Shown here: in pieces, positions 58,641 through 64,000 of the stretch | How the letters are laid out: each line of letters starts with the position of its first letter | Position numbering within the stretch: the first letter of the stretch is position 1 | Assembly (NCBI GenBank): GCA_963843745.1 | Contig: CAWJLP010000021.1 | Coordinates: 310,001-374,000, forward strand | Length of the DNA stretch: 64,000 bases | DNA from: Trebonia sp963843745 | GTDB taxonomy: Bacteria; Actinomycetota; Actinomycetes; Streptosporangiales; Streptosporangiaceae | Direction: 5' to 3' | The notes under the pieces: model-generated | Database searches by the model: none | What the model saw: the letters and a program-made list of their open reading frames with translations, nothing else | Told to the model about the DNA's origin: nothing | Made by a program: the position numbers and the translations under genes

Positions 58641-59808
58641 CGAGGTGCTTGGCCTCGAGGACTTGCACGTCACCGTGCACGACGGAGCCGCCACCGCGGT
58701 CCGCGGCGTCTCGCTCAGCGTCGCCGCCGGCGAGATCGTGGGCCTGGTCGGGGAGTCAGGCAGCGGCAAGACGCTCACCTGCCGGGCCGCCCTCGGCGTG
58801 CTCCCGCCCGGCTGCGCCGTCGGGCAGGGCACAATCTCGTTCGAGGGCCAGGATGTGACGGACCTGTCCAGGCGGGGCTGGGAGCGCCTGCACGGCACCG
58901 GCATGGGCGCGGTGTTCCAGGACCCCGCCTCGTACTTGAACCCGAGCCTGACGGTCGGCAGTCAGCTCGCCGAGGTGCTGCGGGTGAAGCAGCGGCTGCC
59001 CCGCCGCGAGGCGCGCCGCAAGGGCATCGACTTGCTGGCTGCCGTCGGCCTGCACCGCCCGGACTGGGTCTTCCACCAGATCCCTGGCGAGCTCTCGGGC
59101 GGCATGCTGCAGCGGGTCATGATCGCGATCGCGATCTCCTGCGAGCCGCGGCTGCTCATCGCCGACGAGGCCACCACGGCGCTCGACGTGACGATCCAGG
59201 CGGAGATCATCGAGCTGCTGCGCGACCTGCGCGACCAGCGCGGGCTTGCCGTGCTGTTCGTGTCGCACGACCTCGCGGTGATCAGGGAGCTGTGCGACCG
59301 GGTGGTCGTCTTCTACGCCGGCGAGATCGTCGAGTCCGGGCCGGTCGGGGAGATCATCGAGCGGCCCAGGCACCCGTACACCCAGGCCCTGCTCCGGGTG
59401 GCGTCGGTCGGCGACTCCCGGCGCCGCGAGCTGCAGGTGATCCCCGGGCAGCCGCCGCGGGTCGGCGCCGACATCACCGGCTGCCGGTTCGCCGGGCGCT
59501 GCCCGGCGGCCATCGAGGCGTGCCGGTCCGGCCCGGTCAGCCTGGTACCGCTGTCCCATGTGCACCAGGCGCGCTGCGTCCGCGCGACCGACCCCGAGCT
59601 CACGGCCGTGCCCGTCACGACCGCGCCGCGACCGCCGCCGCGACCGGCGCCGCGACCGCCGCCGCGGAAGCGGCCGAATTGGCCGCCCGATGACCGCCCA
59701 GGTGACGGAGTCACCGGCGACGGCCGCGCCCCCGCTGCTCGCCGTCGCCGGTGTCGACGTCGTCCTCGGCCACGGCTGGCGCGCCACCCAGGTGCTGACC
59801 GGCGTTGA
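58618..59808 (+). CDS. ABC transporter ATPase (DppD type) with basic C-terminal extension
   Basis: The 396-residue ATPase has Walker A GLVGESGSGKTLTCRAALG, signature LSGGMLQRVMIAIAIS, Walker B RLLIADEATTALDVT and switch FVSHDLAVIRELCD. The oligopeptide-type C-terminal region carries cysteines (GCRFAGRCPAAIEACRSG). After residue about 340 a Pro/Arg repeat (PRPPPRPAPRPPPRK) and a basic tail follow, overlapping the next gene by 119 bp. Normal DppD proteins stop near that point, so a small indel in the CCGCCG-rich repeat probably displaced the stop. Confidence 0.9.
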   Translation: MTGKPPRDEVLGLEDLHVTVHDGAATAVRGVSLSVAAGEIVGLVGESGSGKTLTCRAALGVLPPGCAVGQGTISFEGQDVTDLSRRGWERLHGTGMGAVFQDPASYLNPSLTVGSQLAEVLRVKQRLPRREARRKGIDLLAAVGLHRPDWVFHQIPGELSGGMLQRVMIAIAISCEPRLLIADEATTALDVTIQAEIIELLRDLRDQRGLAVLFVSHDLAVIRELCDRVVVFYAGEIVESGPVGEIIERPRHPYTQALLRVASVGDSRRRELQVIPGQPPRVGADITGCRFAGRCPAAIEACRSGPVSLVPLSHVHQARCVRATDPELTAVPVTTAPRPPPRPAPRPPPRKRPNWPPDDRPGDGVTGDGRAPAARRRRCRRRPRPRLARHPGADRR

Positions 59809-60724
59809 CCTCGATATCTGGCCGGGCGAGATCGTCGGCCTGGTCGGCGAGACCGGCTCGGGCAAGACCACGCTGGCCAGGACCATCGTTGGCCTGGTAA
59901 GGCCGCGGCAGGGCCGGATCGTGTTCGCGGGAACCGAGATCTCCGGGCTGCGCGGCGGCGCGCGCAGGCGGGAGCGCCGCAGCGGGCACGTCCAGCTCGT
60001 CTTCCAGGACCCGCTGCGCTCGCTCGACCCCGACCTGACCGTGGCGGAGATCGTCGGCGAGGGACTCACGATTCGCGGCGGCCTCGACGCGAGGCAGATC
60101 AGCGAGAAGGTCGACGACGCCCTCGCGAAAGTGGGGCTCGAGGCCGCGCTGCGCGACCAGGCGCCCGGGCAGATCTCCGGTGGCCAGCGGCAGCGCGTCT
60201 CGATCGCGAGGGCGCTGGCCGCCGGGCCGCGGCTGCTGCTGTGCGATGAGCCGGTCAGCGCGCTCGACGCGAGCAACAGGAACTACATCCTGCGGCTGCT
60301 CGCCGGCCTGCGGGACAGCCTGAACCTGCCGATCGTGATCATCTCGCACGATCTCAGCTCGCTGGCGGGCATCGCCGACCGCGTCGTCGTCCTGTACCGC
60401 GGCCGGATCGTCGAGGACGGCCCGGTCAGCCAGGTGTTCAGCGCGCCGCGGCATCCCTATACCGCGCTGCTGATGGCCTCCGCGCCAAGCGTGCGCAGCC
60501 AGGGCGACCGGCCGCTCACGGTCCATCATCTGCGCCGCACCGCCGCCGACCCGCCGCCGCCGGACGGCGGCACCGCGTGCGTGTTCGCCGCCCGCTGCCC
60601 GTTCGCGATTGACGCCTGCGCCACGCAGCCGCCGCTCACGACGGTGGCGGACCGCTGGACGGCCGCCTGCCACCGCCACCAGGAGTGGGGCGAACTAGCC
60701 AGCAAGCGACCCAGGCATCCATAG
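59690..60724 (+). CDS. ABC transporter ATPase (DppF type)
   Basis: The 344-residue second ATPase has Walker A GLVGETGSGKTTLARTIVGL, Q-loop HVQLVFQDPLRSLDP, signature ISGGQRQRVSIARALA, Walker B LLLCDEPVSALDASN and switch IISHDLSSLAG. The C-terminal cysteine motif CVFAARCPFAIDACATQ is conserved with DppD-type partners. ATG at 59690 lies inside the dppD extension. It completes the importer; the monooxygenase genes start 37 bp later. Confidence 0.93.
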   Translation: MTAQVTESPATAAPPLLAVAGVDVVLGHGWRATQVLTGVDLDIWPGEIVGLVGETGSGKTTLARTIVGLVRPRQGRIVFAGTEISGLRGGARRRERRSGHVQLVFQDPLRSLDPDLTVAEIVGEGLTIRGGLDARQISEKVDDALAKVGLEAALRDQAPGQISGGQRQRVSIARALAAGPRLLLCDEPVSALDASNRNYILRLLAGLRDSLNLPIVIISHDLSSLAGIADRVVVLYRGRIVEDGPVSQVFSAPRHPYTALLMASAPSVRSQGDRPLTVHHLRRTAADPPPPDGGTACVFAARCPFAIDACATQPPLTTVADRWTAACHRHQEWGELASKRPRHP

Positions 60725-60761
60725 TCAGACAGAAGCCGAAGCACGGAAGGAAACCAGGTCA

Positions 60762-61883
60762 ATGCCCGTCGAGTTCATCGGCATGATCAGCACCAAGGAC
60801 CAGTCGGAAACCAGGCTCACGGCCGGCCCGGTCATCGACCCGGATTACGTCCGGCGCTTCGCCCGCGCCCACGAAGACGCCGGGTTCGACCGGGTGCTCA
60901 TCGGCTACGCGTCGTCCCAGCCGGACGGCGCCCAGGTCGCCGCCTACGCGGCCGCTCATACCGAACGGCTCAGCTTTCTCATCGCGCACCGCCCGGGCGT
61001 CGTGGCCCCGACCCTGGCCGCCCGCACCTTCGCCACCCTCGATCAGTTCACCGGGGGCCGGATCGCCGTGCACATCATCACCGGCGGCAGCGACGCCGAA
61101 CAGCGCCGCGACGGCGACTACCTCACCAAGGACGAACGGTACGACCGCACCGGCGAGTACCTGGACATCGTGAAGCAGGCGTGGACTGCGGAAGAGCCGT
61201 TCAGCTACCACGGCAGGCACTACCAGGTCGAGGACTTCTACTCGGCCGTCAAGTCGCCGCAACAGCCCCGCATCAACCTCTACTTCGGCGGCTCCTCGGC
61301 GGCGGCGTACCGGGTCGGCGGCAAGCACGCCGACGTCTACGCTCTGTGGGGCGAGCCGCTGGCGGAGACCAAGGAGCAGATCGACTCGGTCAACGAAGCC
61401 GCCAGGAAAGCCGGCCGTGACACCCCGCCGCGGATCAGCGTGAGCTTCCGGCCGATCCTCGGCCCGACCGAGGAACTGGCCTGGGAACGGGCGCACAGCA
61501 TCCTCGACGCCACCAGGGAGAACATCGAGGAGTTCAGGAACAGGCGGCGGCGCGGCGGCTGGGGGATCGGCGGCACCGAGCCGGAGAACCGCGGCTCCCA
61601 GCGCCTGCTGGCCGCCTCCGCCAAGGGCGAACTGCACGACCGCGCGCTGTGGACCCCGCTCGCGCAGGCCACTGGCGCCGCGGGCAACTCCACCGCCCTG
61701 GTCGGCACCCCGGAGACGGTGGCGCAGGCGCTGCTCGACTACGTCGACATCGGGGTCACGACGATCCTCATCCGCGGCTACGACCCGTACGACGACGCGA
61801 TCGACTACGGCCGCTTCCTGCTGCCGCTGGTCCGCGAGGAAGTCGCCAGGCGCGACGCGGAGAAGCAGGCGGCATCCGCATGA
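60762..61883 (+). CDS. LLM-class flavin-dependent monooxygenase (SsuD-like)
   Basis: The 373-residue enzyme has the bacterial luciferase-like TIM barrel: FARAHEDAGFDRVLIGYASSQPDGAQVAAYAAAHTERLSFLIAHRPGVVAPTLAARTFATLDQFTGGRIAVHIITGGSDAEQRRDGDYLTKDERYDRTGEYLDIV. These blocks are those of alkanesulfonate monooxygenase SsuD and its relatives, which use FMNH2 and oxygen to break C-S bonds. GGAAGG precedes the ATG. No flavin reductase is in the operon, so reduced flavin must come from elsewhere. It overlaps the second monooxygenase by four bases. Confidence 0.92.
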   Translation: MPVEFIGMISTKDQSETRLTAGPVIDPDYVRRFARAHEDAGFDRVLIGYASSQPDGAQVAAYAAAHTERLSFLIAHRPGVVAPTLAARTFATLDQFTGGRIAVHIITGGSDAEQRRDGDYLTKDERYDRTGEYLDIVKQAWTAEEPFSYHGRHYQVEDFYSAVKSPQQPRINLYFGGSSAAAYRVGGKHADVYALWGEPLAETKEQIDSVNEAARKAGRDTPPRISVSFRPILGPTEELAWERAHSILDATRENIEEFRNRRRRGGWGIGGTEPENRGSQRLLAASAKGELHDRALWTPLAQATGAAGNSTALVGTPETVAQALLDYVDIGVTTILIRGYDPYDDAIDYGRFLLPLVREEVARRDAEKQAASA

Positions 61884-63238
61884 GCGCGGACGGGCGGCAG
61901 CTCAAGCTGGGCGCGGTCACCTACGGCGTCGGCGGCCCTGGCTCGCCGTACCCGTGGCTCGACGAGGACATCCCGCTCGACGCGAGCGTGGACATCAACT
62001 GGTACATCGAGCAGGCCCGGCTGGCCGAAGCGGCCAAGTTCGACCTCATCTTCATCGTCGACAGCCAGTTCATCACCGCCGACTCCCCGCCGCATTACCT
62101 GAACCGGCTGGAGCCGCTCACGCTGTTGTCGGCGATCGCGGTCAGCACGACGCACCTGGGCCTCGTCGCCACCATGACCACCTCCTACAACGACCCGTTC
62201 AACATCGCCCGCCGCCTGGCCTCCCTGGAGCTCATCTCCGGCGGACGTTCCGGCTGGAACGTGGTGACCAGCGGCGACGCGGGCGCGGCCAGCAACTTCA
62301 GCCGCGACGAGCACTACGATTACGACACCCGCTACGCCAGGGGCCTGGAATTCGTGCAGGTCTGCCAGGGCCTGTGGGACTCCTACGAGGAAGACGCGTT
62401 CCCGCGCGACCGCGCGACGCGCACCTTCCTCGACCCGTCCAAGCAGCACGCGCTCCGCCACCAGGGCGACCACTTCCAGGTCGCCGGCCCGCTCAACGTC
62501 TCCAGGTCCCCCCAGGGCCAGCCGGTCATCTTCCAGGCCGGCGACTCGGACCAGGGCCGCGACCTGGGCGCGACGATCGGCGAGGGTATCTTCACGCACT
62601 CCCCGACGATCGAGCAGGCCCAGGCGTTCTACACCGACCTCAAGGGCCGCGCCGTCGCCAAGGGCCGCGATCCGGGCCACATCGTCATCATGCCCGGCGC
62701 GCCGGTGTTCGTCGGCGACACCGACGACGAGGCGAGGGAGATCGAGCACGACCTGCAGACCGGGGACAAGGACTTCGACCGCGCCCTGGCCGAACTCGGC
62801 CGCCCCTTCGCCTGGCACGACTTCCGCCAGTACGACCTGGACGCCCCGTTCCCGCAAGCGGCCCTGGTCTACGCCGAGCGCGGCTTCCGCACCGGCGCCG
62901 AGAAGATCGCCAGGCTGGCGAAGGACAACGACTTCACGCTCCGCCAGACCGTCGAGTTCATCTCGGCGCCGCGCAAGACCCCGTTCGCCGGCTCCCCGGC
63001 CACGGTCGCCACCCGCATCCAGGAGTGGTTCGACGCCCGCGCCCTCGACGGCCTCAACTACAGCGTCGGCCACCCCAGCCAGTGGCGCCGCTTCCGCGAG
63101 GAGGTCATCCCCATCCTCCAGGAGCGCGGCGTCGTCCGCACGGAATACGAATCGACGACGCTGCGCGGCAACCTGGGCCTCCCCGTCCCGGAAAACCGCT
63201 ACACAAGGTCAAGAACAACAGTCCTATCCGGAACGTAA
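61880..63238 (+). CDS. LLM-class flavin-dependent monooxygenase (NtaA/DszA-SnaA-like)
   Basis: The 452-residue enzyme belongs to the NtaA/SnaA/DszA group: WYIEQARLAEAAKFDLIFIVDSQFI, PLTLLSAIAVSTTHLGLVATMTTSYNDPFNIARRLASLELISGGRSGWNVVTSGDAGAASNFSRDEHYDYDTRYARGLEFVQV, and the insertion ATRTFLDPSKQHALRHQGDHFQVAGPLNVSRSPQGQPVIFQAG. Known members oxidise nitrilotriacetate, dibenzothiophene sulfone or dimethyl sulfide. With the SsuD-like enzyme and an ABC importer it suggests stepwise desulfurisation of an imported compound; this is inference. ATG start in an ATGA overlap. Confidence 0.92.
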   Translation: MSADGRQLKLGAVTYGVGGPGSPYPWLDEDIPLDASVDINWYIEQARLAEAAKFDLIFIVDSQFITADSPPHYLNRLEPLTLLSAIAVSTTHLGLVATMTTSYNDPFNIARRLASLELISGGRSGWNVVTSGDAGAASNFSRDEHYDYDTRYARGLEFVQVCQGLWDSYEEDAFPRDRATRTFLDPSKQHALRHQGDHFQVAGPLNVSRSPQGQPVIFQAGDSDQGRDLGATIGEGIFTHSPTIEQAQAFYTDLKGRAVAKGRDPGHIVIMPGAPVFVGDTDDEAREIEHDLQTGDKDFDRALAELGRPFAWHDFRQYDLDAPFPQAALVYAERGFRTGAEKIARLAKDNDFTLRQTVEFISAPRKTPFAGSPATVATRIQEWFDARALDGLNYSVGHPSQWRRFREEVIPILQERGVVRTEYESTTLRGNLGLPVPENRYTRSRTTVLSGT

Positions 63239-63249
63239 GCTCCCGACTC

Positions 63250-64000
63250 TCAAGATTCCACGTCTCCAGCGGGCTGCGGAGCCTGGAGATCGTACGTAAT
63301 CGCCTCATACCGCATCCCTCTCTGCTCATACTCACGCCGCAGCGCGCCCAGCCTTCGGCGGTGTTCAGCCCCGTAGAGTTCCGCGGATGACGGGGGAGGA
63401 CCCCCGCTCGGAGAGAGAATCCAGCAGCGGCACGATGTCGCCGCGCCCGTCGACGTCGTCCACCGGGACCACCGCCGGATCCCCGCAGGCGGCGATGGCC
63501 GCGATCGCCGTGTTGCCTGCTCCGGCATGCAGCCACGCGGCCGCCCACCCCTCGGGAACGCGCGACGCGAACTCCAGCGCCAGCCGCGACTTGCCCACGC
63601 CAGCCGACCCGCTGAGCAGTCCGACCGGGTTGCCATCCTCATCGTCCCGCCACGCCTCGAGCCGCCGCATCTCCTTGGCTCGCCCACGGAACGGCGTCGG
63701 CGACCGGTCCGCCCGCAGCAGCCCCAGCGGATCAGCGTTGGCGTCCCGCGTTTCCGCGGAAACGCCGCTGCGCAACTCGTCGAGCACTTGGTCGCGTGCT
63801 TCGAGCCGCGTCTTCTGCTGATCTCTCGCGGGGAAATACCAGCCGACGAAAGCGCCCGCCACCAGCGCGGTGACGGCTGCGACCGCCCCTGCCAGCCACG
63901 CGGGCGCGCCAAGCCCCGCCGCCGCCCCTCCCGCAAGCACGGCGACGACCAGCAGCACAGGACCCCACCGTGAAAACCCGCCCCTGCCCAACGCGACCAC
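63250..64000 (-). pseudogene. Membrane-associated STAND-like NTPase, truncated and frame-disrupted (5' end at window edge)
   Basis: One frame (63365-64000) encodes two hydrophobic helices (VLLVVAVLAGGAAAGLGAPAWLAGAVAAVTALVAGAFVGWYF) and a coiled stretch. A P-loop NTPase start follows (FRGRAKEMRRLEAWRDDEDGNPVGLLSGSAGVGKSRLALEFA, then Walker B-like VVPVDDVDGRGDIVPLLDSLSER) and ends after RGTLRG. In the shifted frame the following codons read like genuine protein, LYGAEHRRRLGALRREYEQRGMRYEAITYDLQ, to a stop at 63250. NTPases of this type are normally much longer, so an internal deletion plus frameshift is likely. The true start may lie beyond the window. Confidence 0.6.

Noticed and set aside
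61805..63073. 422-codon minus-strand frame opposite the second monooxygenase
   Set aside because: Antisense shadow of a conserved LLM-family gene; no recognisable motif.

Overview
The window is very GC-rich, with dense, often 4-bp-overlapping (GTGA/ATGA) genes and many GTG starts. It encodes RbpA, a NIT-domain kinase plus roadblock protein pair (conservon type), a PAC2 protein, DUF3817 and DUF805 proteins and a polyprenol-phosphate mannosyltransferase. This set points to the chromosome of a Gram-positive actinomycete (Actinomycetota, Streptosporangiales/Streptomyces-like). The species cannot be named. No transposase, phage gene, CRISPR array, rRNA or replication origin was recognised. The exotic content sits between the genes: long perfect inverted repeats and a dispersed 15-bp tag.

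Layout. 1-6.3 kb: the 3' part of selB, a repeat-rich convergent spacer, a membrane glycosyltransferase, a small hypothetical, a GH13 alpha-glucosidase and tRNA-Sec(UCA). 6.3-15.3 kb: menB, moaA, a lipoprotein, a CDF metal exporter, a nucleotidyltransferase, a large membrane-anchored Tyr/Gly/Gln-repeat protein, a Rieske lipoprotein and a membrane protein. 15.4-21.7 kb: 5'-3' exonuclease and M24 peptidase (overlapping pair), PAC2, Lrp, a TetR/MFS divergent pair and a SnoaL-like protein. 21.6-29.0 kb: a frameshifted GH38 alpha-mannosidase divergent from a winged-helix regulator, a tandem-repeat small protein, two tag elements and a LacI regulator. 29.4-37.4 kb: a hydroxyisobutyrate-type dehydrogenase, a complete branched-chain amino-acid-type ABC importer (KHMGF), an O-methyltransferase and a duplicated substrate-binding protein. 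37.6-41.0 kb: a two-gene conservon. 41.1-50.4 kb: housekeeping and mixed functions (methyltransferases, GNAT, cupin, MBL hydrolase, L,D-transpeptidase fragment, Ppm, RbpA, GDPD, SpoU, adenylate kinase, PRPP synthase). 50.5-54.9 kb: DUF805 protein, cupin, MOSC-reductase fusion, a 283-bp inverted-repeat element and a membrane protein. 55.1-63.2 kb: a peptide-type ABC importer with two flavin-dependent monooxygenases, probably an organosulfur-scavenging operon. 63.2-64 kb: a broken NTPase.

How things fit. SelB plus tRNA-Sec shows that the organism decodes UGA as selenocysteine. MoaA in the same stretch fits a molybdenum-selenium enzyme such as formate dehydrogenase, but no selenoprotein was seen here. 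The main unexplained signal has two parts. One is a family of tag elements (consensus GATAACAGCAAGAAG, seven copies all on the + strand), most of them followed by a short GC hairpin and several lying just after a long palindrome. The other is two adjacent palindromes at 1953-2118 that share their loop but differ in their stems by compensatory changes, which is strong evidence for selected structure.
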